Of a stretch of 15,024 bases of DNA, positions 1-8,590 are shown in pieces; position 1 is the first letter of the stretch; the number at the start of each line of letters is the position of its first letter. This DNA comes from Nitrospira sp. ST-bin4. GTDB lineage: Bacteria; Nitrospirota; Nitrospiria; Nitrospirales; Nitrospiraceae. The notes below the pieces were generated by a model. The model saw only the letters and a program-made list of their open reading frames with translations, made no database searches and was not told the origin of the DNA. Made by a program: the position numbers and the translations under genes. The stretch lies in NCBI GenBank assembly GCA_002083565.1, contig MSXM01000049.1, forward strand, positions 16,664 to 31,687, written 5' to 3'.

Positions 1-3000
1 GCTCAACTCGGCCCAGCGATTCTGAGCTGTGCCGGCCCGCAGCAGCCAATGGACAGCCTCGGCATCGTCCGGATGCTCAGCCAACACAAGAAGGAATTGT
101 TCCCAGGCCCCCTGCGCATAGGCGCGTCCCAGCGATGCCATTCCCATCCCCATCAAACATTTTTTACGGTCGGCCCCATGCTGCATGGCAAGCGAGAATG
201 ACGCTTCGGCCTCTCGATATTGCTCACGTTGCATACAGAGCACCCCTCGCAACAACAGTCCCTCGGCATGGGTCGGACAATCAGTGAGCAACTTCTGCAG
301 ATGTTGGCCTGCAGCGATCAGATCCTTCCCCTCCAGCAACTTCCTCACGTACGACATTCGCACATCCGGTGAATTCGCCCGTTGAAGATACCGAGACAGG
401 AACGACTTCTGGATGGCCGGCTCTTTGAGTTTTTCACTGATCATTCCACCCCATGCCAACACGGAAGGGTCGTCCGGCCACTCCTCCACAAATCCCAGCT
501 CACGCCGGACCATCGGCCAGTCCTCCTTGATCGCAGCCGCCTGTGTGGCGGCGACATGGGCCCACACAGCGCGCTCTCTGATGTCGGCAAGAAGCATGAG
601 GTCGCTGCCTTTTCCCCCGCACGGGCTCTTCTCAATGACCTTGTATCCATCCCTGTGGTAATGAAGATCCTCATCGGTAGACCACCACCGTCCACCCCAC
701 CGATCGAGATAGCGAAGGGCGTTTTGTTCGTCATGCGCCTTGCGGCCTGGTGTTTGTCCTTCCAAATGATAGAGAACACTGCGTGGTTGATAGACGATCT
801 TGTGGCCGTTATTTCCGACTTTCAGGCACAAATCCACATCTTCAAATCCATTTCGAAACGACTCATCAAAACCGCCGATCTCTTCAAAAATCGTTCGCCT
901 AATCAGACAGCAGGCGCCCGTCACAACTTGAAATTCCCGTCGTTGATTGACAGCGGGATGCTCCGATGAGAACGATCTATAGATGTGGTACGGAAGCCGG
1001 CGCTGGCGATCGAGCACGACACCGGCATGTTGGACCGTTCCGTCGGGATACAACAATTTGCTGCCGACGATCCCGACTTCCGCGTGCTCCTCGACTTCGC
1101 TCACGAGCGGCCTCAACCAACCCTTCAATGGGATTGTGTCGTTATTGAGAAAGACCAGATATTTTCCGCGTGCGGCCCTCGCACCTTGGTTGCAGGCCTT
1201 GGCGAATCCGAGGTTCTCTTGGTTACGGATTATCTGCACATCTCCCTCGAGGCACTGGAGCAGTTCCGTAGTCCGATCGGTCGATGCATTGTCGACTACG
1301 ATCACCTCAAACGACACATCGGTCGTCGCGGATGCAAGAGCCTCAAGACACTGTTGGGTCAATTCCGCCTTGTTCCATACTGGAATAATGATTGAACAGG
1401 TGCATGTGGGCTTGGCCTGTTTCTGCTGCACGGCGTATAGGTTCTGCAGATGCGCGTGCTGCGCCTCCCGAATAGCAGGATGATTGGCGGCATAGGGCGC
1501 ATACTTGCGGTAGATGATTTCCGTCGTCCGCACGAAGGCCTCCCGGTCCCGGCTCGTCATGGTTGACCCATCCCCCCGCAGGGTGAACTCCGCCGTCGTC
1601 TGCTTGATGTGGAAGAAGGGATACTTGGTGGCCATGCGAATCCACAAGTCCCAGTCTTCGTGGACGAAGAGCGACTCATCGAACACACCGACATCGTCCA
1701 GACAACCCCTTTCGTGCATGACACAGAGAACGGGAAAGTAATTTGAGACCAGCAAATTGGCCGGATTGAAATCGTGCGAATAAGGAAGGTCGCGGCCTGC
1801 CTCAATATAACGGTCGCCATTTCGTTTCTCAGCCACGCGCCAGGCGTCGGTGTACGCGGCTTTGCATTCATGACGCTCCAGATAGGTAACGAGTGTGCTC
1901 AGGTGATCGGGCAAGTACCGGTCGTCATCATCGAGATATGCCACATACTTGCCCTTCGCCGCGCGAATGCCCGTGTTGCGGGCAGCCGCGAGACCGCGAT
2001 TGCGATCATGTGTGATGCAAGTGATGCGGCCTCCGCTGTTGAGGTCGGCGATCACCGGAGCCACGTCCATGGCGCCATCGTTGACGACAATGATTTCGAA
2101 GTTCTGATTGGTCTGAGCCAGGACACTGGAAATAGCCTCTCGCAGACGATCCGGCCGGTTATGCGTCGGGACGATGACCGAGACCATCGGCTGGCGCGTA
2201 AAGGCAGGCGCGGAGATCCCTCCCGCGCGTTGGCATGCCCACACCTGATAGATGGGAATCAGATTCAACGTCGTTAGATCGTTCGGCGTCGGCGCGGGAA
2301 TATAGCGCAACGAGGGAATCTCGACATGCACCCGTTCCAGGCCAAGTTCGCAAAAGCCTTGCGTGGACAAAATGCCGCGCAACTGGTCTTCCGTCACCCA
2401 GTCTTCGACCGGCTGATTCGGCGGCGCGATCGCCTTCCACCGTTCCCACATCTCCCCACGCGGGGTGGTCAGGAGGAGGAAACCGCCCGGTTTGAGAAGC
2501 TTGGCGAGTTCCTCCACAAAGGCGTCTTTCTGTCCATGCGGCACATGTTCGATGACCTCGGAGCACAGCACAACATCGTACGGGGAGAAATCGGACCGCT
2601 GCAGAACCTGCTGCGCTGCTCCTGTCTCGAATCGCAGGTGCGGGAACAGGCGACGGGCATGCTCGATCACTCCCGCGACCGGCTCGATGCCTTCGCAGGT
2701 TCCGTACATGGAGGCCAGATTCGTCAACCAGCCGCGGCCGCAGCCGACTTCGATCATGCGTAATTGTTTTCCCGGCTCCGACTGCCGCACACGTCGAAGG
2801 ATATGCTCCAGAAAGGCCGCGATCTTCGACCATCGGGCTGACTCATCGGCATTCGGGTGAGGCGTGGACCAGGCCGGCTGCTTGACGAAGAGATTGACGT
2901 AAAATGTGTCTGAATCCATGGCCCCCCCGCTGGTTTTCTTCACAAAAACGCTCGTCGCTTCCCGGTCTCGGCTGGGCCCTGTCACGCAGACCGACTGATC

Positions 3001-4314
3001 GTTGACTGGTGCCGTGAATCCTGTCAGGCCAGCCATGAACCTCCGACGCTGCGCCGCCGTGCGCTCGGCGAGGTCGGAAGGCGCGGACACGGCGTTGTCG
3101 TTCATCGAGCCCCCGCCAACCGGGGAAGAATCCTGCTCACTGATGAAACCAATCGCGCCTCCCCGTTCTGACACTTCATCAATCCCGTAGTCAGGGAGAC
3201 TGCCAGACTTAAGCCAACACAGCGTCTGCACCAATCGATACTCGCTCGTGTGATAGCGCATCAGCTTACGCTGGGCATTGACGGCAATCTTTCCGGCAAG
3301 AGGCTCGTCACGGAGCAAGTGATCCAGGCGCTCCGCCAGAGATTCCGGACTGTCCGGTGAAAAGAAGAGGACCTCCTGCCCGTCGGCAAAGAGCCTATTG
3401 TTGAGAGGATGGTGCGGAATTGCATACGTGAGAACGGGGCGTCCAGCGGCGATCCCCTCGTAGACTCGTCCCCCGTAGAATTTTGCCAGACTTGGCAAAT
3501 TGACAATGGCGGCCCATTGCTGGAGATGCGCCATCCACTCCTTAAACTCCCCCAGGCGGATCTCTTCCAATGTTGCCTGATAATCCGCCATCTGCGTCGC
3601 TGTCAACAGCCGCCGCCCTGAGAGCCTCTGCAGGATCGTATTCTGCAACTGATCAAAAAGCTGCTGAAAGTAGGTGGGCGGCTGTCCTGAACCGGCGAAC
3701 TGAAGGCGCTGTCTCAAAGCTTGATGAGAAAGCCAGGTCTGACGAGGCCCATATGGTTGTCCATGGAATACCCCTATGCGATGGCTCGGTGGATCGCTCG
3801 CCGGGACGATGAAGCGAGCCGGAACCATTGGGGGCCACCAGAGCGTCTGAACTCCCGCCAAGCTACGCAGATGATCGACATCGGTTTCATCCGGCACCAA
3901 CACATGCGTCAGTGCCTGCGATTGGCTCGCCACAAGATCCAGTCTCGACCGGAGGTGCCCAGCCCAGGCATAATCCGCCTCATCGTAGGTCAATGATTCC
4001 ATGACGATGCCGACCCGGATTGGCGCGAGGGTCGAGATCCAATCAAGCACGGGTGGTGTGAGGGGCGAATGGACCAGCCACACCCAGACTTGGTCGAACT
4101 GCTTCCCTGACACGGCGTGACGGGCATGGGCAAGCCAGGCATCAGACGAATAGGGCACATTGGCCAGGAGCGGAATCGTGGTGCACCGCGCGCCGGCAGC
4201 CCGCAACCCTTCCGCTACGCCATAGCAAGCCGGATAGGTCCATGCCCGAGCCTGTTCCCACAGGGGAAACTCCAACTGGAGCAATAGGATATTCGGTCGT
4301 CCTCTGTCTGTCAT
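1..4314 (-). CDS. Multidomain glycosyltransferase: CgeB/GT4-like + SAM methyltransferase + two GT2 domains + TPR-like tail (C-terminus cut by window edge)
   Basis: The frame stays open for 1438 codons from the ATG at 4314 to the left edge. A weak AGGTG ribosome site (4322-4326) precedes it, 26 bases after the upstream gene. Residues about 8-370 form a GT-B/CgeB-like glycosyltransferase; its C-terminal half has an R-x-Y-E-G-I-A-A-G-R-P signature near 283-293. Residues 385-465 are a low-complexity linker. Residues about 466-700 are a class I SAM methyltransferase (E-V-G-C-G-R-G at 522-528, S-E-V-I-E-H at 585-590). Residues about 709-935 are a first GT-A family 2 domain (S-V-I-V-P-T-H-N, then Y-L-D-D-D-D near 793-798, E-D-W-D-L near 886-890). 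Residues about 973-1210 are a second, rhamnosyltransferase-like GT2 domain (F-L-N-N-D-T at 1055-1060, G-F-E-D-V-D-L near 1156-1162). From about 1328 onward the helices look like TPR repeats. It probably adds and methylates several residues of the polysaccharide in the cytoplasm. Donors and acceptors cannot be read from sequence. Confidence 0.9.
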   Translation of the reverse strand, partial: MTDRGRPNILLLQLEFPLWEQARAWTYPACYGVAEGLRAAGARCTTIPLLANVPYSSDAWLAHARHAVSGKQFDQVWVWLVHSPLTPPVLDWISTLAPIRVGIVMESLTYDEADYAWAGHLRSRLDLVASQSQALTHVLVPDETDVDHLRSLAGVQTLWWPPMVPARFIVPASDPPSHRIGVFHGQPYGPRQTWLSHQALRQRLQFAGSGQPPTYFQQLFDQLQNTILQRLSGRRLLTATQMADYQATLEEIRLGEFKEWMAHLQQWAAIVNLPSLAKFYGGRVYEGIAAGRPVLTYAIPHHPLNNRLFADGQEVLFFSPDSPESLAERLDHLLRDEPLAGKIAVNAQRKLMRYHTSEYRLVQTLCWLKSGSLPDYGIDEVSERGGAIGFISEQDSSPVGGGSMNDNAVSAPSDLAERTAAQRRRFMAGLTGFTAPVNDQSVCVTGPSRDREATSVFVKKTSGGAMDSDTFYVNLFVKQPAWSTPHPNADESARWSKIAAFLEHILRRVRQSEPGKQLRMIEVGCGRGWLTNLASMYGTCEGIEPVAGVIEHARRLFPHLRFETGAAQQVLQRSDFSPYDVVLCSEVIEHVPHGQKDAFVEELAKLLKPGGFLLLTTPRGEMWERWKAIAPPNQPVEDWVTEDQLRGILSTQGFCELGLERVHVEIPSLRYIPAPTPNDLTTLNLIPIYQVWACQRAGGISAPAFTRQPMVSVIVPTHNRPDRLREAISSVLAQTNQNFEIIVVNDGAMDVAPVIADLNSGGRITCITHDRNRGLAAARNTGIRAAKGKYVAYLDDDDRYLPDHLSTLVTYLERHECKAAYTDAWRVAEKRNGDRYIEAGRDLPYSHDFNPANLLVSNYFPVLCVMHERGCLDDVGVFDESLFVHEDWDLWIRMATKYPFFHIKQTTAEFTLRGDGSTMTSRDREAFVRTTEIIYRKYAPYAANHPAIREAQHAHLQNLYAVQQKQAKPTCTCSIIIPVWNKAELTQQCLEALASATTDVSFEVIVVDNASTDRTTELLQCLEGDVQIIRNQENLGFAKACNQGARAARGKYLVFLNNDTIPLKGWLRPLVSEVEEHAEVGIVGSKLLYPDGTVQHAGVVLDRQRRLPYHIYRSFSSEHPAVNQRREFQVVTGACCLIRRTIFEEIGGFDESFRNGFEDVDLCLKVGNNGHKIVYQPRSVLYHLEGQTPGRKAHDEQNALRYLDRWGGRWWSTDEDLHYHRDGYKVIEKSPCGGKGSDLMLLADIRERAVWAHVAATQAAAIKEDWPMVRRELGFVEEWPDDPSVLAWGGMISEKLKEPAIQKSFLSRYLQRANSPDVRMSYVRKLLEGKDLIAAGQHLQKLLTDCPTHAEGLLLRGVLCMQREQYREAEASFSLAMQHGADRKKCLMGMGMASLGRAYAQGAWEQFLLVLAEHPDDAEAVHWLLRAGTAQNRWAELS
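2922..2928. repeat. Seven-base C/G homopolymer in the linker of the glycosyltransferase fusion
   Basis: Seven consecutive C on the plus strand (G in the coding strand) lie three codons before an in-frame internal ATG at 2919, which begins the methyltransferase part of the fusion. A one-base slip would separate the N-terminal glycosyltransferase from the methyltransferase-GT2 part, which could still start at 2919. Whether this is a slippage site or chance is unknown. Confidence 0.5.
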
Positions 4315-4340
4315 GTTTTCACACCTATGTCGCCCGGCCA

Positions 4341-5957
4341 CTACACATTGGGGCTGTCTGGAGTCCCGTAATGACCGGCCGGAGCAACCAGTTCCTTTTC
4401 CAATCGCGCGATCTGAAGCAACGGTTCTGCCGCGGCAGAACCAGCAGTGTTCGCCGATATCGACATAGCCTGATCCTGAATGCTGCCGAATCCTCCATCG
4501 CCAAGGCTGATGAACCGTGGGCTCTCGCTGCTCCCTGAACGTCTCCACAGCTTGGCCCACAACAGTCGCGCGACCCGCAGCAGCATGAGCGAGCCGCCGA
4601 TGATGCCGTGCTTCTGAAGCATCGGAATCCACCGCCAGGGCGCCGAATAAATACTCACGAATCCTTCGTTTTGCAGGTCGATCAGGTCATGTGGCGTAAG
4701 ATCGCCGACGGTCGTCACGGCCGATCCGTAGCGGCGGTATTCCGAAAAGTCTTCGGTCATCAGCTTCACACCCTTGTCGCCCTTCACGGCCAACTCGTGA
4801 AACTCGGTTCCCGGATAGGGAACCGCAATGGCAAAGTTCGCCTGCTTGACCTCACGAGCGTTTCGCAAGAACTTCAAGGTGGCACGGACGGTTTCGCGTG
4901 TTTCTCCCGGCAAACCGATCATCACCGAGTTCAACGCCTCCACGCCGTACTTATTGCAAATGCCGTTCGCCCTGATGTAATGCTCCAGCGGAACTTGCTT
5001 CTTCATCGTCTTCCGTATCTCCGGATCGACGGTCTCCAGACCGAACGAGAGGCGAATCAACCCGCTCTTTACGAGCCTGGCAATCACTTCGTCCTCTACG
5101 AGGTTCGCCCGTGTGCTGCCCTCGAACGTGATCCGCAGCCCCTCTTGGTCGATGAGATCCGCAATTTCCAGAATATGGTCTTTCCACAAGGTCATCACAT
5201 CGTCGACAATGTAGAAATGCCGCGTTCCTAACTTCTCCACGACATACTTCATTTCATTGACCACCGAACGGGGAGACCGCACCCGCATTTCGGTCGTCTT
5301 AAGCGCCTCCGACGCGCAGAAAATACATTTCCAGGGACAGCCCCGCATGGTTTGAATCGAGGTGAACGGCAGTCGCCCGCGCAGCGTCCCGAGCCTGTAT
5401 TGGGACATGTTCAGCAGATGCCTGGCCGGCATCGGCAGATCGTCCAATCGTGTGATGTCCGCCGGTTGCCCCGTGGAAACGATGGCGCCGTCGCGGCGCA
5501 AGATAATCCCGGCAACGGAGGACACATCCCGCTTCTGTTCCAGCGCGTTCAGAAAAGCCGGCCAGGATTCCTCCGCCTCCCCGATAAAGGCGTAGTCGAA
5601 TGCCGGCAATAGCGCCTTCTCCTTCATGATGGTGATGTGCGGACCGCCGACCGCGATGGGAATGTGCGGCGCGACACGCTTGATTCCCTCGGCCACGGAC
5701 TTGCTCAGATGAAAAAACGGAGAGGTGGCTGTAAATCCGATGACGTCCGGCTTCTGAGCCACCGCCAGCCGGACCATTTCGTCGAGCGAAATCTGCTCCG
5801 CTTCTCCGTCCAGAATCGTCACCTCATGGCCATACCGTTCAGCGATGCCCGCCAGCAATGCCAGATTCAACGTCGGCCATGTCGAATTGCGCCTGGCGAA
5901 ATGGCCGAAGAGGCCATACACGCCCGTCCAGGAGGGATAAAGCAAGAGAACCTTCAT
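4341..5957 (-). CDS. B12-binding-domain radical SAM protein (BchE/HpnJ-like), second of the pair
   Basis: This 538-residue protein has the two-part layout of the cobalamin-binding radical SAM class. A Rossmann-like B12-binding domain at residues about 1-145 carries P-T-L-N-L-A-L-L-A-G-I-A-E-R-Y-G-H-E-V, I-L-D-G and G-G-P-H. The radical SAM core begins near 195 with the iron-sulfur motif C207-P-W-K-C211-I-F-C214. A later S-F-G-L-E-T-V-D segment fits the TIM-barrel core. The classical D-x-H-x-x-G cobalamin ligand motif is not evident, as in many members of this family. Its ATG at 5957 overlaps the previous stop by four bases (ATGA), and a GAGGTG ribosome site sits just upstream. Family members perform methylations, cyclisations and rearrangements at unactivated carbons. 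The substrate here is unknown; the operon suggests a sugar or lipid-linked glycan. Family certain, reaction not assignable. Confidence 0.9.
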   Translation of the reverse strand: MKVLLLYPSWTGVYGLFGHFARRNSTWPTLNLALLAGIAERYGHEVTILDGEAEQISLDEMVRLAVAQKPDVIGFTATSPFFHLSKSVAEGIKRVAPHIPIAVGGPHITIMKEKALLPAFDYAFIGEAEESWPAFLNALEQKRDVSSVAGIILRRDGAIVSTGQPADITRLDDLPMPARHLLNMSQYRLGTLRGRLPFTSIQTMRGCPWKCIFCASEALKTTEMRVRSPRSVVNEMKYVVEKLGTRHFYIVDDVMTLWKDHILEIADLIDQEGLRITFEGSTRANLVEDEVIARLVKSGLIRLSFGLETVDPEIRKTMKKQVPLEHYIRANGICNKYGVEALNSVMIGLPGETRETVRATLKFLRNAREVKQANFAIAVPYPGTEFHELAVKGDKGVKLMTEDFSEYRRYGSAVTTVGDLTPHDLIDLQNEGFVSIYSAPWRWIPMLQKHGIIGGSLMLLRVARLLWAKLWRRSGSSESPRFISLGDGGFGSIQDQAMSISANTAGSAAAEPLLQIARLEKELVAPAGHYGTPDSPNV

Positions 5958-7549
5958 GAGGCACCTCGGGTCAAAGGGAGGATCTCGAGTGGCGCCGCTT
6001 CAACAACAGGCAACACAGTAGCGGGCTTCGAGGATGGTTTGTGATTTCGTCGTTCGAGACGCTGTGCTGTCATGTGACGGATATGCGCTACTGCGTCTTC
6101 GCCAAACTTTTGCTGCATCATCCGGAGATAGCCAAGATCGGTGAAATACCGCTGAAAGGCATGATCCCGGAATGCCAGCACCTCACCCGCACTAAGGTGG
6201 CGTGTAGGGAGAGGCATCGAGTCAACGGAATGCTGGGAGTAGCCGGACCAGCTCTCCGGCAATGGCCATCCCTGCCGCAACGCCTGCGTGTAGAGCGTTG
6301 ATCCTGGATAGGCCATCGTGCAGTAGAAATTGGCATATTCGGCGTTGAGATTCAGAGCCAAGGACAAGGTGTCCTGCATGCTGGCAGCATCGTCTTCAGG
6401 CAGTCCGAAGATATAGTTGGCGACCACTGCACTGCCGGCCCTGCGTACCCGTTCGACCGAATGGAAAATATTCTCCTGTGCGTAGGCCTTGTCCACGCTG
6501 TCACGCACCCGCGCGCTGGCAGCTTCGATGCCGAAAGCCAGCCATCTAATCCCGGCTTCCCGCATCAGTTCCGCCATACCATCGCCGACCGTATCGACGC
6601 GGGCATAGGCCCAAATATTGAGATCGTAGTGCCGCTCGATCAATCCCTGACAGATCGCCGAAACATGCTTGCGGTTCAACACGAACATCTCGTCGGCAAT
6701 CTTGATATTCCGCACACCATAGCGCGTTATGAGGAGATCGATTTCCGCAAGCACGGCCTGCGGGCTCCAATAGCGATAACTGTTGAGGCTCTCCCGATAG
6801 TTCAGCGCGGCCTCGCCCCGTTTGAAGGGAGCCTGAATACAACAGAAGGAACAATGGAAGGGACAGCCGAGGGTGGTATAGATAGCTGCATAGGGTTGGC
6901 GCGAGGAAAGATGCCCGAAGCAATGCCAGTTATGGGCGCGATAGCGCTCCATCGGCAGCAAGTCCCAGGCTTGTCCAGGCATCTCATAGTTCAAATCCTG
7001 CATAAGTGGCGCCGCCTGCGTGCGCATAACCGTGCTTCCCTCGCGATACCAGAGGTCGCGGACGTTCCGGAAATTCGGTTGAGTGTTGCTCTTTAAGGCT
7101 TCCAGGAGATCCGCCACGGTGATCGGGCCTTCTCCCCCGCACACAAAATCCGCCTGCTCTTCGCGCAAGGTTCGGTCGGGAAGAGCAGCCACATGCCCGC
7201 CAAGCAATAGGATTCTGAGCCAGGGTGCCCACTCTTTGATTGCCGTACAGGTTGCGCCGGCAGCTGGCATCACTTGTGTCGACGCCGACGGATTATGCCC
7301 ATAGACCACGACCACCGTAAGTACGGGGTGCATGTCTGCTACGCGCCGAGCCACATCCTGCGGGGTAAGGCCCTCCGCATTGGCATCGATGATCGCAACC
7401 GTGAATCCCCGTTTCCTCACAAAGGCGGCTATCAAACCGGCCCACACCGGAGGTTCGATGGCGGCCAAATCCTGTCCCAACCCTTGATAGACCTGAGAGC
7501 GGTTCCCCGGATTGACAATCAGAAGGTCGAGTATCTGATGGCGTCTCAT
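5954..7549 (-). CDS. B12-binding-domain radical SAM protein, first of the pair
   Basis: This 531-residue protein has the same architecture as its downstream neighbour but is clearly divergent from it. The N-terminal B12-binding-type domain has A-I-I-D-A-N-A-E-G-L near 52-61 and L-L-L-G-G-H-V near 114-120, again without an obvious D-x-H-x-x-G. The radical SAM cluster motif is C229-P-F-H-C233-S-F-C236, with an extra cysteine at 237. It is followed by I-A-D-E-M-F and L-A-F-G-I-E-A-A, typical of the core barrel. The ATG at 7549 directly abuts the TAA of the E1 beta gene, so the genes are probably translationally coupled. The C-terminal 40 residues look disordered (Lys/Pro/Ala-rich). Likely a tailoring enzyme of the same glycan. 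It could be a C-methyltransferase or a rearrangement enzyme, and sequence alone does not decide. Confidence 0.9.
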   Translation of the reverse strand: MRRHQILDLLIVNPGNRSQVYQGLGQDLAAIEPPVWAGLIAAFVRKRGFTVAIIDANAEGLTPQDVARRVADMHPVLTVVVVYGHNPSASTQVMPAAGATCTAIKEWAPWLRILLLGGHVAALPDRTLREEQADFVCGGEGPITVADLLEALKSNTQPNFRNVRDLWYREGSTVMRTQAAPLMQDLNYEMPGQAWDLLPMERYRAHNWHCFGHLSSRQPYAAIYTTLGCPFHCSFCCIQAPFKRGEAALNYRESLNSYRYWSPQAVLAEIDLLITRYGVRNIKIADEMFVLNRKHVSAICQGLIERHYDLNIWAYARVDTVGDGMAELMREAGIRWLAFGIEAASARVRDSVDKAYAQENIFHSVERVRRAGSAVVANYIFGLPEDDAASMQDTLSLALNLNAEYANFYCTMAYPGSTLYTQALRQGWPLPESWSGYSQHSVDSMPLPTRHLSAGEVLAFRDHAFQRYFTDLGYLRMMQQKFGEDAVAHIRHMTAQRLERRNHKPSSKPATVLPVVEAAPLEILPLTRGAS

Positions 7550-8590
7550 TTAGAAGGGCCCTTTAAATCGTTCTTCATAACTGTAAAATGACTCGCCACT
7601 CAGATCGGCAGGCGGCAACTGCAGCATGCTTTCGACTGTCCGAATAATATGGACCGCCGATGGATAGAAAAGATTCTCCAGCGAGCGTGTTGTCGGGCAA
7701 GGTACCGGGGCAAACCCAATGCGTTCTACTGGACTCCGTAGCGAGGCAAAGCAGCGATGGCTAAGGCGCGCGGCCAATTCCGCAGAGAATCCTGCATAGA
7801 GCCAATCGTAATCGGCCACGATGCAGTGCCTGGTCTTGTCGATCGATCCCGCAACCACGGTTTCATCAAGCGGCGCCACTGTGCGCATGTCGATGATTTC
7901 GAGCTCAACACCGCGTTTGACCAACACCTCCGCAGCCTTCAGAGCTTCAATCGTCATCCAGGACGTGCAGGCGACAGTCACGGCTGAGCCTTGCCTGACC
8001 ACGACAGGCCCTTCCAGCGCAGGCAGATGGGCTTCATCGACCGCACCCTCAATGTCGTACAACCACCGGTGCTCCAAGAAGATGACCGGATTGTTGTCTC
8101 GAATGGCAGCCCGCAGCATACTGTACGCATCTTGCGGGGATGTCGGAAGAACGACCTTGATGCCTGGAAAATGGCCGAACAACCCGTGCATTGATTTGCT
8201 ATGTTGCGCACCCTGTCCCCACCCTCGCCCGATCACTGCACGGATCACCAGTGGAAGTTGAAGAGCTCCGCTGCTCATATATCGCAGCGACGACATCACG
8301 TTCGCGATTTGATTCATGCCCAGCAGAAGAAAGTCCGCCCGAATGTGCACGTGGACCGGCCGTAAGCCTGACAGCGCGGCCCCGATCGCGACGCCGGTCA
8401 TCGCATCTTCCGAAAGCGGTGTACCGAAGCACCGCTCGGATCCGAACTTCTCTACGAGGCCTTTGGTGCTGCCGAAAATCCGCTTGTGGTCCGGCACATC
8501 GAGGCCGAACACAAAGACACTTGGATCAGCGTCCATTTCCTTTGCCGCCGCGAAGGCCAGCGCATCGCGATAAGTCATTGTAAAGGTCAT
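7550..8590 (-). CDS. Thiamine-diphosphate E1 component, beta subunit (2-oxoacid dehydrogenase/transketolase-like)
   Basis: This 346-residue protein matches the PdhB/AcoB family along its whole length, near the usual 325-340. Residues about 5-180 form the transketolase-type pyrimidine-binding domain: C-F-G-T-P-L-S-E-D near 54-62 places the cofactor-activating glutamate at E61. It is followed by G-V-A-I-G-A-A-L-S-G-L-R-P, G-Q-G-A-Q-H-S, and F-P-G-I-K-V-V-L-P-T near 141-150. The rest is the transketolase C-terminal domain. Its ATG at 8590 overlaps the alpha-subunit stop by four bases, so the two chains should be made together as a heterotetramer. No E2 acyltransferase, E3 or lipoyl domain is present in the window. 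A free-standing E1 pair in a sugar operon more likely transfers an activated aldehyde to a keto-sugar than feeds central metabolism. A conventional acetoin or pyruvate dehydrogenase E1 remains possible. Confidence 0.92.
   Translation of the reverse strand: MTFTMTYRDALAFAAAKEMDADPSVFVFGLDVPDHKRIFGSTKGLVEKFGSERCFGTPLSEDAMTGVAIGAALSGLRPVHVHIRADFLLLGMNQIANVMSSLRYMSSGALQLPLVIRAVIGRGWGQGAQHSKSMHGLFGHFPGIKVVLPTSPQDAYSMLRAAIRDNNPVIFLEHRWLYDIEGAVDEAHLPALEGPVVVRQGSAVTVACTSWMTIEALKAAEVLVKRGVELEIIDMRTVAPLDETVVAGSIDKTRHCIVADYDWLYAGFSAELAARLSHRCFASLRSPVERIGFAPVPCPTTRSLENLFYPSAVHIIRTVESMLQLPPADLSGESFYSYEERFKGPF

Noticed and set aside
382..969. Plus-strand open frame of 195 codons
   Set aside because: It is antisense to the second GT2 and TPR part of the fusion, with no domain or ribosome site.
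2159..2833. Minus-strand open frame of 224 codons inside the large glycosyltransferase gene
   Set aside because: It is an out-of-frame shadow; the methyltransferase and GT2 motifs are in the long frame beginning at 4314.
3482..3499. Perfect inverted repeat TTTGCCA/TGGCAAA with a four-base loop
   Set aside because: It lies inside the conserved glycosyltransferase coding sequence with no T run; probably a codon coincidence.
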